Origin: Siphonodentalium dalli
Lineage: Eukaryota; Mollusca; Scaphopoda; Gadilida; Siphonodentaliidae
Direction of reading: 5' to 3'
DNA: 64,000 nucleotides
Assembly: GCA_032622095.1 (NCBI GenBank)
Contig: CP136065.1
Span: 156,619,577-156,683,576, forward strand
Position 1 is the stretch's first letter. Each line of letters begins with the position of its first letter. Position numbers and translations under genes: made by a program. Shown here piece after piece: positions 45,141-57,730 of this stretch. A model generated the notes under the pieces. The model saw only the letters and a list, made by a program, of their open reading frames with translations. It made no database searches and was not told the DNA's origin.

Positions 45141-45239
45141 ACGGGCCAGCGCAGCCGTATCGTTCATAAGATAAGAGAAGATACGTTGTAATGGTCTTTG
45201 GTTAACCATAACAAGTAACAGACAACAATACAAATAAAA

Positions 45240-45290
45240 CAAGAAAACCATAGTCAGAAATGGTAACGCCACCAAGATCATATTATTAGC
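45240..45290 (-). repeat. Short dispersed repeat, copy 2 (inverted)
   Basis: Reverse complement of 985-1025. Confidence 0.65.
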
Positions 45291-45334
45291 CATAAATATA
45301 AATTATAATATAATTATAATATAAAATATTATTC

Positions 45335-45367
45335 ATTAGTTAGCGCTAATATAGGCGCTAACTAATG
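45335..45367. repeat. Perfect short palindrome
   Basis: ATTAGTTAGCGC and GCGCTAACTAAT flank a nine-base centre. Confidence 0.85.
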
Positions 45368-45601
45368 ACTTGTTATATAACATCTAATAAATATTCATCT
45401 TATTCACAACTTTAATGAGTACTTCTGGTACACGAGAACATTTATCGCCGTTTGATTTGCACCAAGTGAACTCGGCGCATATATAATTGATAGAACAGAC
45501 CTCTATTATGATGATCGTGTCGTTATTTGTTTAAGATGCGTATCAATTGACATATACGCACCCGTTCCCTCATTAAAATATATATATATCGCCCATTTTA
45601 T

Positions 45602-45668
45602 GGGACCTCCGCGAATTCGGGGACTTCCGCAAAGCGACCTCCACAAATCGGGACCTACTGCAAATCGT
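45602..45668 (+). repeat. ~16-bp tandem repeat, four units
   Basis: GGGACCTCCGCGAATTC-type units, degenerating to GGGACCTACTGCAAATC. Confidence 0.75.
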
Positions 45669-45956
45669 CGCACCCAATGCAATTTGTAAACAAATACGAT
45701 TGACATGCGTTTTAACAACGAGGTGAGCTTTAATTAAACGAAAGAAGCATTCTACATAAACTATTTGTCATGGACCCAGTCAGTGTGCCATATATATGTG
45801 TCAACTAAGGTCGCTTTGCGTGGTAAAAGTGAAAAGTGAAAGTGGAAAATCCTATTGAAAATGAAAGTAGCCTACAATTTTGGGATTTCCGCGGCAGATT
45901 GCAGTGAATCTATACTATTGGAAGTGAATGTACAATTCCTGGAATTCTATCAGATA

Positions 45957-46003
45957 TCGTTTTCGTGATCATATGTTATATAGGGCCTATATGACCACGA
46001 AAA
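45957..46003. repeat. Short inverted repeat
   Basis: CGTTTTCGTG and CACGAAAACG flank CATATG- and GGGCCTATATG-containing sequence. Confidence 0.8.
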
Positions 46004-46210
46004 CGAGTCGAGTCGCAATACATCCATCGGTACAAACACATTGTGTATACGATACAATTTTGACTTGATGACCAGAAAATAAAAGATGGCGGTTAATCCA
46101 AGTCTCCAACAGAACAGACATGCGCGCTCCAATTCAAATTACCCATGATTCACTTCACTATACCAGGGGTTCCCAATGGGTTATACATTATTTTCAGGCT
46201 ATCAGATTAT

Positions 46211-46374
46211 TTATATTTTCAAGAACATATTATTACACCGGTGACTTTAAGTTTACAATTTCAGCCTGTCCTGACTCTATCGGTATGTTTGAGTTATATT
46301 TTCAAGAACATATTATTTACGGTGGCGTTAACTTTACAATTTCAGCATTTACGTGATTCTATCGGTACGATTGA
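46211..46374 (+). repeat. 83-bp tandem repeat, two units
   Basis: TTATATTTTCAAGAACATAT starts both units (46211 and 46294). CTCTATCGGTA/TTCTATCGGTA and TTGAG end both. Confidence 0.9.
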
Positions 46375-47245
46375 GCAAGGTACAAAAACCTATTCTCCCA
46401 CAACGTATTCGCTCACTGCTCCATAGATTATCAAAAACTGAAAAAACAGCTTACACCACCTTGTGGCGTAATGACAAGTACAAGAGATAGCTTTTAGAAA
46501 AACTATAATATGTCGTGAATAGTGTGGAGTGTAGTAAAGTTGAGTTACATGCAATAGACATGTACATATGACAATTTATCTGTAGGTATAACTGTCATTG
46601 GTTTTACTAAAGAATTAGCTCTGTAAAAAGGTTGTCCGGCACTATCAGGTGACCGAAAACCACCGGGAATAGCATAAACAACAGTCTAACTACCATTTAT
46701 TTCCATGATGGTCCCATACGGTATGGTATGCATGCCACCGCCTGATTAACTGTATACAAATTCTATTTTTGCACTTAAAAAGTTATAGCCGACGTAAATG
46801 TGGTAATTATCGAAGTCGAAGTATATCAATATTTAAACATTCAATTCTCACTTCTGGAAAGTCCCTGATTATTCGCTGACGTTTTGTCGGTTCTGCGAGC
46901 AAATCGATGAATCTGCTAAACAGTCTCGACAATTCCCTATTTATTACAGACCCACCAAGGTGGCAGTGTCAGGTCGCTCATCGACGCTTCGACGCTTCGA
47001 ATGATATAGCATGCGAGTTTGCCGGGGAAGTTAAGCATAAGAGCGTGATTTTTGTTTAAACACTCTAATTGTTTTGGTATGTTCTCAGCTTCCATTACTT
47101 CTGATAATTTTCCAACATGTTTGGGCTTATTTCTCTGGCGGGGGGGGGGGAGGGATTTGGTAGTTGAGTTTTCAGTCTTGGCAAAATTGTGTCACATATT
47201 TTCACAACACCTACTACATCTTGGGTCCGAAGCGGCATCTCTGGT
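46375..47245. other. No recognisable gene
   Basis: Only a G-run near 47141 and a CGACGCTT doublet near 46984 stand out. Confidence 0.45.
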
Positions 47246-47376
47246 TTAAACTTGGTATTATTCTAGACCTGGTTTTATTCTAGTATAACTAGGTTTTCGT
47301 AGGAGTAATACTTGGTTTTACTGCAGTAACACTCGGTTTTAGTAGAGATAAACCTACTTTTAGTTCAGTTAAACGT
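47246..47376 (+). repeat. ~22-bp tandem repeat, about six units
   Basis: Degenerate units of the form CTTGGTTTTACTGCAGTAAC. The repeat leads straight into family A, and a single related stretch precedes family A at about 4921. Confidence 0.75.
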
Positions 47377-47700
47377 ACATGGCTCATTCGAACCTCCAAA
47401 TTTTGTCTACATGATTTGGAGGGACGGACACGATAGGTCGATAAATACACGAAATATTGATATACCGGCTGCATATACTCTGAAAATCACTTGCCAAAGT
47501 CACAGCCATTTTCCATCCGTTTTCAATTTTCGCCACAAGGCAGACAAACGCCCTTTAGTTCAATGATATCAGGAATAGACAAACACGGAACGATCTGTTC
47601 TGTTCCAAGTCATGCAAATTCATGGCTGTTTTTCTGTACCCAAAAAACCGTGTTAATAGTTGTATATTTCATTACTTCAATGAGTCTTTTATGGTTACGG
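47370..47700 (+). repeat. Dispersed repeat family A, copy 2
   Basis: Parallels 4950-5260, including ACGAAATATTGATATACCGG and AGGAATAGAC. Confidence 0.7.
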
Positions 47701-48106
47701 AATGCACATATAATGGTAGTTAAGATATTTATTTATTGACCAATCTCAATACCAAAAATTCAAAAGAGAACAACATTAAGTGTATTTTGGAGCGCAAACC
47801 GCCAATTGGCTTTAAATCGAGTTTTCTGATAAACTCTGTTTCCTTAATGAACTCGCTCGCAATTAAACCCTAGTTTTATTGTCGAGAGTAAAATTCTGAT
47901 AAAAATCTCTGATCATGTGTGGTCATTTTACTGAATATTCATTAGGGGTCATTTAGCTATGACTGATTAATACATATTGCCATCCGTTTTTGAAGAATAA
48001 AATATTTGAAAAAACCACCCTATACCCCTGATTTTACATAAAAGAATCCATCGGGTTTTATTAATTGGTCGAACTTTTTCGCCCAACATGTATGATATCT
48101 TATTAC
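47701..48106. other. No recognisable feature
   Basis: No supported ORF or repeat. Confidence 0.45.
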
Positions 48107-48710
48107 GCCCTATGGGTGTATACTGTCAGGCTGATCTTGTCGTGTCAATGGGGCTATGGGGATATATCGCAGACCAACACATTTCGGGTTTCACGCGATG
48201 CGAGTTATTTCGGTAAATATACAACAAACTGTTTATCCGCATACGCCAAATATTACGACAAATCAAAAAAGCGGAACGACGGTAAACAGGTAACGGAATC
48301 TTGGATAAGAAAGGATTAACAGACCATGTCTGACGTTGCATATATGATATATCCCGCATAATAATATATAATAGTCAAATAGTAACATATATAATAAATG
48401 TATTGTATCTGCCCTATGGGTGTAAACTGTCAGGCTGCTCTGGTCGTGTCAATGGAGCTTTGGTGATATCTCGCAGAAGAACACATTTCGGGTTTCACGC
48501 GATGCGAGTTATTTCGGTAAATATACAACAAATTGTTTACCGTATACGCCAAATATTACGACAAATAAAAAAAGCGGAACGACTGTAAACGGGTAACGGA
48601 GTCTTCGATTAGAAAGGATCATCCGACCATGTCTGACGTCGCATATATATGCTATATACCGTATAATATATAATAGTCAAATAGTAACATATATAATAAA
48701 TGTATTGTAT
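48107..48710 (+). repeat. 304-bp tandem duplication
   Basis: GCCCTATGGGTGTA starts both units (48107 and 48411). Long identical runs include TTTCGGGTTTCACGCGATGC. The two units have different open frames, so neither looks coding. Confidence 0.95.
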
Positions 48711-49587
48711 TGCACTGTAATTTAATGAACTATTTTCTGTTTATATATTCGTTACTTGTGTTATTATTGACGAATACAATTTATCTAAAAAAGGACATAT
48801 GGGGTAACTTTGATTAATAACGTATACTGTGTGCCGCTTAGAATTGTTTAGGATGTATGTATTCGCGGATGTATCTTTGCTGATGTCTCATTGTTGCAGT
48901 ATGTAACTTTCATGACCGCGTTAATTGCTTTCGATATTTAGGTGTGAACAATGACTGGGCCACTCTGTGAGAATTTATTACGAGGACACAATGCATAAAA
49001 TACAACAGCTAACATTGCTGATGAGGTATACTGTCTCGGTTGTAATGTAGACTAAATGTCGTATTGCGAAGTATCGGGTGTGTATTTAATCCGATTTGTA
49101 GATTTTTGGACCGCATTTTAGAGGCTTTCTTGTGTAGTGAATAAGAAACTTGCAATGATAAGCCGTGGTTGTTAATAATTTGAAGAATTAGTTGTTTTAA
49201 CATAATTCTGAGGTGGTGCATTCGTTAAACCAATATATTTTATAGTATAATTTATATATATGCCTTATAATGTGATGTTGAGGGCGTTACCATTTCTATG
49301 GTTTTCTTGTTATATCTATAGGGGTGTTTCAGTGGACTTAGGGCGATATGACATGCAGATCGTGTATGTGGTGACCGGTACAATGATATCACCGAGGTTA
49401 TTGACAGTGTAATCCGGTGCATGCACATGTTTTCCTCGTGCCTATATTTTCAAGAGCAGGGATTTGTCGGTTAATTAGAAGAGGATAACATGTTGATAAA
49501 CGTTTGACTAACATACCGCCATGAACCATTCAGTCGGGGACTTGTGCCACTCATCCTAACTTATGGAGATTATAACAAGCTTCAAGG
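48711..49587. other. No gene; one short dispersed repeat
   Basis: 49275-49312 is copy 3 of the repeat at 985-1025. A 70-codon minus-strand frame at 49009-49221 is unassigned. Confidence 0.45.
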
Positions 49588-49945
49588 TAGGGGAGGGGTT
49601 TGGTAAAACATTTCAAAAGTTGGACAGTTCATACCTGACACAACATTAGTTGGAAATACCATAAGTTGAAATTGATCTCGTAGTTGATTTTCCAACAATT
49701 TATTAGCTGGCAATGTGTTGTTTTTACACTAACATTTGCATATTTTCCTACATTTTGGACTGAAATGGCAATTAGTTGGAATTTTTTCAACCTTAGTGGG
49801 TGTGTCAGGTTGGAAATTGCCAACACATGTTGGAATTTCCCAACATTTGGAAAGCTTGAGACCAGTCTAGATTCTAGAATTTTGCAATTTTCAGGTTCAT
49901 ATTTCAAAATTTTCAGACAGCCTTTCATGTTTGACACTGTGTGTT
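49588..49945 (+). repeat. Dispersed repeat family C, copy 3
   Basis: Parallels 7872-8345 and 43015-43400. TTGGAAATTGCCAACA and TTGGAATTTCCCAAC-type palindromic phrases are prominent. Confidence 0.75.
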
Positions 49946-50719
49946 GCTAGTAGTCCCTCATTAACGATTAACGATTCAAACGGCATGATCCATAATGTAA
50001 TATTCAAACTCGTGAACCGCCATAACTTCAGTTACGGGCGGCCCATCACACAAAGATTTTCGGCAACGTGCTCAGTGGATTAGCGGGCATCGATATTGAC
50101 TGAGAAAAGTTACACCGGTGTAATCCTTTAACTCACGATTGAGTTCATTAAAGCATTCATTCATTCTCCCAGGCCGATCAATTCGGAATAGCCAACCATC
50201 CATGTAATGAGGTAATAGATGGGGGAAATCAGAGCCAATGGGGTGCGAACTTGTGAGTTTGGTCTGGTTCAGTGGTGGTTGTGGTTGGAAATTCCAAGGT
50301 GGACACCCCACCCAAACGGAGATCCTCTAGCCACGTGCCTGTGCGGCTTCCCAAACTGGGCCCCTGTCTGATTCAGAACCGTTGAATCCCGACGTGTTTC
50401 TTCGGAAATCCTAATCGACCAAGTAATATATATATAGGTGTTATCTAACAAAATATGACATAATTTAGAATTCTTTCTGATTCAAGTGCACGTACATGTT
50501 ATTGGAAATTTTTAAATGAACACCCCACCATACTCTTCATAGTCACGCCCCTGCCCCGATCGAGACCCCTTTATCAAATCCTGCACAATCAGGATTCCAT
50601 TTGCTTGTTTCAAATATACATGCTGTTCATGATCATAGCCAGCTTTCTAGCGTTTAGATACAGTCTCGTGCATAATATTGCGTTTTTGTCATCTAAAGAA
50701 CACTTGGCATGTACTTCAG
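49946..50719. other. No recognisable feature
   Basis: No supported ORF, repeat or RNA gene. Confidence 0.45.
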
Positions 50720-51237
50720 TTAAAGGCACGTGAGGCCTTAATTGTCGAAAATATTCATATTTGTTCCAAACACCGTAAACAGAAAAACATTAAAACGCAT
50801 ACAGTTTCGTTCATATATATCATGACCATCGCGTAAACAGCATGTTATCATAAAGACCTATCATATTTTACCTAAACAAGAGCCTGATTGTGTTACAGAA
50901 GACAGCACAATGCTACTGGCTAATCACGCACAAATGGCATAAACGCTCTTTATTAGTTCCATATCAGGAATTCACCCACAAAGAACGCTCTTTATATTTA
51001 CCATCATGATATAAACAAACACCAGAAAAGTTACTTTTTATGCTTTTGTTTACATAATAATAGTCAAATATATGACAATAACATACTGTTTATGCGATAT
51101 TTCTTATTTGTATACGGACAAAGTCTATCAACATTTTGATGTTCTTTCTGTTTGTGGCGTTTTTTGACGGGTGGAAATATTTTTACAGGATACCCGCCAC
51201 CAAGGCCAACCGTATCTTTAACAACATCGTCTCACCT
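50720..51237 (+). repeat. Dispersed repeat family B, direct copy 1
   Basis: Fullest copy of family B: begins AAAGGCACGTGAGGCCTTAA and ends CAAGGCCAACCGTATCTTTA. It contains AACGCTCTTTAT twice. Direct copies lie at 60115-60590 and 62140-62640, inverted ones at 17005-17340 and 21668-22020. Confidence 0.88.
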
Positions 51238-51254
51238 AAATAAAAACCGCTACA

Positions 51255-51384
51255 CATTTGTCAAAGAATTAACCGTGCATATCGTGATCTCATCGGACGC
51301 ACGGGTCGATACCTGGTGATCAAGGGAATAGACATCGACAACCAGGCGACGAACTCGGCAAAGCATTGAAAAATATGGATAATA
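51255..51384 (+). pseudogene. Coding-looking segment left of the outer TIR element
   Basis: One frame reads NRAYRDLIGRTGRYLVIKGI and DIDNQATNSAKH before a stop, and is then cut by the TIR element. The DNA just right of that element reads DGPFLPRYNIVPRASKLWFF in another frame (about 55634-55695). The two may be halves of one older coding stretch split by the insertion. I do not recognise the family. Confidence 0.3.
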
Positions 51385-52239
51385 CACTGTTAGAAAATAG
51401 ACCGTCGCTTTAACGGTCTGAGACCGCGCAACAGCGCTGCCAACTACATTTGACCGTTAAACATACGGTCAGGCCGTAGCATGTTCCACGGTACAAAGCC
51501 GTTTAAGTAAATGGCAGACGGTAACCAGTAACTGTCAGACCGTTGTATTTTTTACGGTTCAACACCATTTAATTAATATCAAGACCGTAACTAAGAAAGT
51601 TCAGACCAATGGTATTTTTCATGGGTCAACACCAATTTTTTGCTCTTAATTTGCTAATTTACCATAGAATTAGCAAGGTTCCCATGGTGACAATATGATT
51701 TTCCGGTAGGCATTACGATTCATATGTTTTGAATTGTCGAAACTAGTGTTATTCATAACTGAAAAATACATCTTAGTTCTTATGTTACGATCATAGTTTT
51801 GATGAAATGTAAATCCTCAATGCATAAAGTGATAGACAATACTTATGAAACTTTGCAGTTTGTAGAGGATCAAGGTTGTTATCTGCCTCGTAGAATTTAA
51901 TCCGGAAAAAGGCTGCGCACGCGTAATATGTTCGCCTTTCACTAACTACTGTATAAATATGGCTGTAAATAAAAAAGATACTAGTAATAGCTGATAAGCC
52001 AACCCATCACTATTCAGTTATGAGTAATACTAATTTCGACCATTCTAAAACATGAATCGGCATGCCCTTTTAAACCATAAAAAGAACAAAGCTACATGTT
52101 TCACAGTTAAAACTCAAATTTATGTACATGTAAAAGTAAAATATCTTAATGGCATACTTTTTGGTAAGGCGTGAAATTGTCCAGTCACTTGTAAACACAG
52201 TTTTTGTTTTAACAGGTGAATCCGTACATCATGAAAATA

Positions 52240-52751
52240 CAGTACCAGTCAGAAGAAGTGGTATTTTTAGGCGCACCTTTATTGCGATATTGAGCGTGCT
52301 TAATTTAGAAAATGGCGTGATTATAGCACAATACCAAAAATCGGTCGCGCTTATTATTGCAATATTGAACGCAAAATATTGCGATACTAAGCGCGCTAAA
52401 TTTCATACAGACCCGATAGTGTTATATTTATATTAGACAAATACCGTGCACATAGTGTACATGAACATATAGCGTACATATAGCATTTACAACTATAATT
52501 ATATACATATCTAAAACATTGTCTCTATTTATACAATAAACAATATAGAAGAAGCAATATTTTGATTTAAATGTCACAATTTTGAGCGCAAGAAGTCGCA
52601 ATATTAACCGCAAAATATTGAGATAATAAGCGCAAAATATTGCAAAAATATCACAAGCGACATGCTTATAAGCGTTTCCACTGGCAATATTATTGCGATA
52701 TTGGGCGCGAAAATAGCGCGCTTAATATACCACTTCTTTTGACTGGTACTG
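52240..52751. mobile_element. Tc1-like MITE, 512 bp, TA target duplication
   Basis: Inverted ends start CAGTACCAGTCAGAAGAAG (left) and CAGTACCAGTCAAAAGAAG (right, reverse complement). TA flanks lie at 52238-52239 and 52752-52753. From memory, Tc1-type elements in many animals start with CAGTACCAGTCAAAAG. The interior has no ORF of its own and is filled with repeated, inverted AATATTGCG/CGCAATATT and GCGCGCTTA phrases. Confidence 0.85.
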
Positions 52752-53157
52752 TATATCAATAACAGCTAGATGGGATTGGAACTTTCAAGACAACAGCATA
52801 TCTCATGATAACTGTGCGCAATGACATGGCGACAATGTTCTCCTGTTGTCGCACATTTCCATGAAATTTTAAAGCATGATGCATAAAACTGTATACTGGT
52901 ATCACAACACTTAGTATCAATATCAGTGAGTCAGCCAAAGAAAGTTTGATAAGAACATCCAACCAATAGTGTACTCCCGGTAAATTGTCTTAATAACTTG
53001 ACGATAACATGGCGAATGATGACAATGTCTCATATCCACATGTTTCAATGAAAATTGATGAACACGGGATGAATTGGTCCTTGTAATTGTTAAGATGGAA
53101 TTGTAGATATGTGATCACCAGTCACTGCACGGCGTCAGTTCATTGTTTACGGTGCTG

Positions 53158-53440
53158 TTGTTGACATTGAAGCTCTTGTGAATTACACTGGTGCATACAG
53201 TACATGTATATCCTCTCTTGTAAATGTACATGCATGTGCTTTGAAACAATCATATTCAGAACACTGTCAACTGGATTGTCAACATTCTAATAGTAATAGC
53301 TGCTCGTTGGGTCGTTGTTGTTATTATTGTCACTATTGGTTGACATCGAAGCTCGTGTTAATTGTACCTGTATCATCTCGTATCAGTAAATGTGCCAGTG
53401 TTTTGATACTAAGTCACAACACTGTAAATTTCAACATCAG
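53158..53440 (+). repeat. ~178-bp imperfect direct duplication
   Basis: TTGACATTGAAGCTCTTGTG (53162) recurs as TTGACATCGAAGCTCGTGTT (53340), with TCTCTTGTAAATGT / TCGTATCAGTAAATGT at matching offsets. Confidence 0.65.
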
Positions 53441-53639
53441 CACTGAGTCGAATGAAGTCAGACCCCGGATCATGCCATGATTGATTGACATGAATCTCTA
53501 CTCGAGAGAGATCGAATTTAGTGGAAATTGTCAATGATTAAGCCGGTTTTCGCAGAATTGAAACTTGTCCGGTTATCAAAGGAACCGAAATCAGACCGTC
53601 TTAACAACTGTCCACAATCGAAAAGGTAACAGTTTCCCA

Positions 53640-55318
53640 AAAAAACAATAGTTTGCGATAAAATACGCAACGCTAAATGGCTAAACAGGGAAACAGATGT
53701 ATTAAAATTAGCCCCCACTAATGAACAAGAAATCATACTGGCTTGCCTAATTTTTAAAAGCAAAAATAGCAAAGACGTGCATGGTTTAACGAGTAAGATA
53801 ATGATTGGTTCAGAGACTATCTGTCCGAAAGACGACAGTTTACTGACTTCAATGGTAGTATTTCTAGTCTTAAGGCTATACTCAACGGAGTGCCCCAGGG
53901 CTCCATACTCGGTCCGACAATTTTCATCATTTACGTGAATGATATGTCTGCTGCAACTTCATTGATATTGTTATCATTCGCCGATGATACTACGCTATAC
54001 ACATCCGGCAATAACGGCCATCTTATTGAAAACATCGTCAACAATGAGCTAAAAGATGTCTACAAATGGTGTTGTTGTAACTGCCTATCCATAAACAAAA
54101 CTAAAAGTAAATATATGCTTCTTCATCCAAAAAACAATGACGACAAATGGAATTTTTTAAAGATATACATAAACGACGTAGAACTCAAGCGTGTTGGAAA
54201 CAAAAGTGATGAAACATCCCTAAAATTTCTCGGAATTACAATCGATGAAAACCTCACGTTTACAGATCATACCTCGGCGGTATGTTCTAAAATGGCAAGA
54301 GCCCTATGTGGTATGAACAAGGTGAGGAAATTTTTCCCAGGAGATGCCCTTCGAACGCTATATTATGCCTTAATTCAGAGTCGTCTTGTCTATGGAATTC
54401 AAATTTGGGGGCACTCAGTATCATCCAATAAGGCCTTCCTACTACAAAAGAGAGCTATCAGAACAATAAGCTATGCCAAATACAACAGCCACACTGAACC
54501 CTTATTCAAAAAAAGAAATATTTTGAAATTCAGAGATCTGCATGCCTGTCATGTTAGTCTGTTTATGTATGATTGGACACATTTTAACCTATCGGCATCA
54601 TTTCTAACAGCATTTGACAACAAGATATCAATCACCAGACAATCTGGATGCATTAGGGAAATTAAATCACGAACGAAATTCTCAGAGGTTTTACCTAAAC
54701 ATTCATTCCCAAGATTATGGAATGAAACTGACAAAACACTAAAATCAATTGAAAGCCGACAAAACTTTAAATATCAAATGAAGGTCAATGTTATCAATGC
54801 TTATGATGCAAACTTTAAATGTAAAAACAAAACTTGCAGAGAATGTTTTCCTCCCAAAAGCTCATAATTAAACTACATATACTTAACTTCCGAGTAACAA
54901 GCCAGCCCCCTCCCCGGTCGTGAGTGCTGATTACCCTGAAAACTCGCCCTTATTGGACCCTGCTAACACGATTTAAATATCACATACGCATTATCATTGT
55001 TACTTAAGCAGGGTCCAACTTACTATTAGAAAGTGTTCTTTAAATTGCCGTGCACACGCCTACATAGCCATAACTATACGGTACAATGTACTTAATACAA
55101 TATTTTGATAATATAAATAACAGTATTTTCTTATTAGCACATCAACTTGAGATTATGCCATTGATATATTAGTTATTATATTGACAACGGGGGTGACAGG
55201 AAGACAGCCAATCCTGGTTATGCCACTCCCACACAATAATTACACTTGATTTTTGATATATTATTGTTGATTTGTTGTAAACTAATTATTGTGTGAATAA
55301 AACATCTACATCTAAAAG
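53640..55318 (+). pseudogene. Decayed Jockey/CR1/L2-group LINE fragment
   Basis: An early frame reads LAPTNEQEIILACLIFKSKN and SKDVHGLTSKIM (about 53705-53800), the usual lead-in to the RT. It then jumps to another frame, WFRDYLSERRQFTDF and GVPQGSILGPT (53890), which loses the segment with the first catalytic aspartate. The remaining frame is open to 54867: YVNDM, FADDTTLY (53977), SINKTKSKYMLL, LKFLGITIDENLTF, LIQSRLVYGIQIWG and NILKFRDLHACHVSLFMYDW. This is a CR1/L2/Jockey-type RT C-terminus. After the stop, a ~450 base 3' tail ends in ACATCTACATCTAAA at 55303-55318, a likely LINE tail repeat. It is nested inside the TIR element. Confidence 0.85.
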
Positions 55319-55837
55319 CGGAAACTTAACCCAGGAATGAGAATAACGTACTCATGAATATTCGTACCGACCCGCATAATACAGATTGAATATCAGCAGA
55401 GTTAGATTCAGTCATACTGTATGGAGTCATTACCGTATATAATATGGTCGCCGATAAATATACTATTGAATTTTGATGGCATGACTTTGAATCGCGAAAA
55501 TATTTAATTTAGACAATTTTCATGGGCACATAAAATAAAGGTAAAAAACCGTCAAACTGATGAAACGGTATGGGACCGTCGATTATAACGGCCCGAAACC
55601 GTCGAACCGACAGTATTTTCTAACAGTGTAGACAGACGGACCATTCCTCCCACGCTACAATATCGTCCCACGGGCCAGCAAACTGTGGTTTTTCTACGAA
55701 GGCTCAGTTTAAACGGGTGTGACTAATTATTGTCCGGGCGCCCCCATGGGGCCTGTGGACGCTGTATCTCGACGTTACAAGGTAGCGATATACTACCCGG
55801 GGGCAACCTAGAAAATGTTACTTGCTCGCTCGTCTAA

Positions 55838-56280
55838 GGCCGGTGTTAACCCCGCAAATTCCGATATTGGCTAAGAGGGCATAGTAGGTAACTGTGGTTT
55901 CGGACAGTATATTTTGATGCTGCGTTGTAGTGGAATACCACCTGAGTGTGACATTCAAATATTGACTCGCTGACTCATCTACGGTCGATGTTATTAACCC
56001 CTCAAAATCCGGTAAAACACCGTATTGGCTACAAAACCCGGAAGTGTGTCTCCGTGGACATCTTGCCAATATATTTTGATGGTTTGTGGTCGTGGAATAC
56101 CACCTTAGTGTAACGTCCAAATGCGTCATCGGTCGGTGTTATTAACCCTTCAAAAACCGGTATAATGCCGTTTTGGCCGAGATAGCCAATTAGCGACGGG
56201 AGAGTCAGGATGCCACATGGCCGTGGACGCTACATCTTGACATTAGAAAGTTGACTCGATCGCTCGTCTACGGACGGTGT
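55838..56280 (+). repeat. ~145-bp minisatellite, three units plus partial
   Basis: Units begin near 55838, 55983, 56131 and 56272 with CGGTCGGTGTTATTAACCC-type sequence (unit lengths about 145, 148 and 141). TATATTTTGATG and GTGGAATACCACCT recur in the first two. The block at 55730-55837 resembles the tail of unit three. Confidence 0.85.
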
Positions 56281-57730
56281 TTTAACCCATTCTAGCAGCA
56301 AATATAAATTTTATATAGATCGGTTGTTTTCCGACAGCCATAGACTTTACAGTAGTTGGTCGAATTAAGCTATGCACGATTGTCGGATCGCACGCTGCTC
56401 AATCCTTTGGGCAAGGTCGCTCGTATTGTGACTGCTTCGTTTCCACCATGTACTCCCTACCCATTTAAAGACATGAACACATCGCAAACTGGAGCGATAT
56501 GCTCACACTAGTATATCAGCGTATCGATAAAGAGCAGCTTTATCAGGAAGTACACAACTTATTTATATGGATCATCGTCGATTAAATATTAACATAGCCA
56601 CCACCATCAGTTATACTTTTCTGTCACAGTTTCAATCAATGTCGTATGTAGTGTTCGCGTAAAGTAAGGTTGAACATCCCAAGCGACACAACACGCTGGC
56701 GTTCGTAAGCAAGTTTGTAATTTATGCGCGTCCATATATGGGTGCTTCGATTTGTCATTGGGCGTGGTTCAGAAAATTTTGAGTCGTTTATTGTGTCAAT
56801 CACAATTTACGACCAGATTTCTATTGCACGGTGCTTTGCTATAGTTGAACTGCGATGCAAAATGACCGAACATCCATTAGAAGGTTTGAACGGGCGGAAA
56901 CTCCATATATACACGCAGTGTAGTTTATTTTCGGACTGGAAAACATTTAACTTGTAGTTTCTAACTGGATATTCGTGTACTGGTCGAAAACAAAATGGTC
57001 GCGCATTTTTGGAATGTCAAAATCGATCTGATAACGTTTCTATGCCACCAGAGTGTCTATATATTTTCAGAATCTACCTGTTTCCAGCTTTACATTTTAG
57101 TGGAAACATGTTTTTTGTGAGGTTTTTATTTGTGTACCCTCTATTTTTGTCCATCCATCTGGTGAAAAAAAATATGTTATGCAAAATTGTTCATTAAGTG
57201 GCTTGTTTTGTGTCTGGAAATTGGCGTGGGTTAAATCGATGGGGCATATCTGGGTGATTGGCGACAGTGGTTCATGCGTGATAAGCGTTGATTGATATTG
57301 GATAGATTCGGCACGGGTTTCTCGATTGTTCTGAAGATAGCTGGACCGCAAACGACGATTTTAGCGCTCATTCTATATAAGGTGCACGGTTTGCCCACCC
57401 TCCCACTCAAATTTAGTAAAGCAGACAATTATTGGATTATATTGGCTTTTGAAAAAGTTGATCATCAATCAACTCAAGGGAGAAAATGGCATTCTCCGAA
57501 CTTGGGCAATCTGGTTTATCTTGTTTTCTAAATAATTTAAGACCCTAATATAAAATAGTCATTAAAGATACATAATCCGAATTAACGCTCCCAAATTACT
57601 ATTTCTTTGGCTTCGGGGGTAAACAATATTTGATTCGAGTCGATGAACCACCCTTCAAAGCTCAGAGTGATCAGATATCGATTTTTGAGATTCGTTATTT
57701 CTCGAGATAGATATAGAACGACACAAGTGT
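56281..57730. other. No supported gene; family F copy
   Basis: 57560-57648 is the inverted copy of family F (see 42257-42346). 57065-57125 resembles the start of the 58696 repeat (CAGAATCTACCTGTTTCCAG). Frames of 60-79 codons are unassigned. Confidence 0.45.

Larger units (their letters stand above)
51385..55628. mobile_element. 4.2 kb TIR element with ACGGTC-rich ends, TA target site
   Basis: The ends read CACTGTTAGAAAATA (51385) and TATTTTCTAACAGTG (to 55628), each flanked by TA (51383-51384 and 55629-55630). Just inside, both ends carry many ACGGTC/GACCGT motifs (51400-51600 and 55548-55610), like the subterminal transposase-binding repeats of some DNA transposons. TA flanks fit Tc1/mariner-type insertion. 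CACTG termini with subterminal repeats recall CACTA elements, whose target duplication is usually 3 bp. The superfamily is therefore open. No transposase is visible. The length is inflated by a nested MITE (52240-52751) and a LINE fragment (about 53640-55318). Confidence 0.7.
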
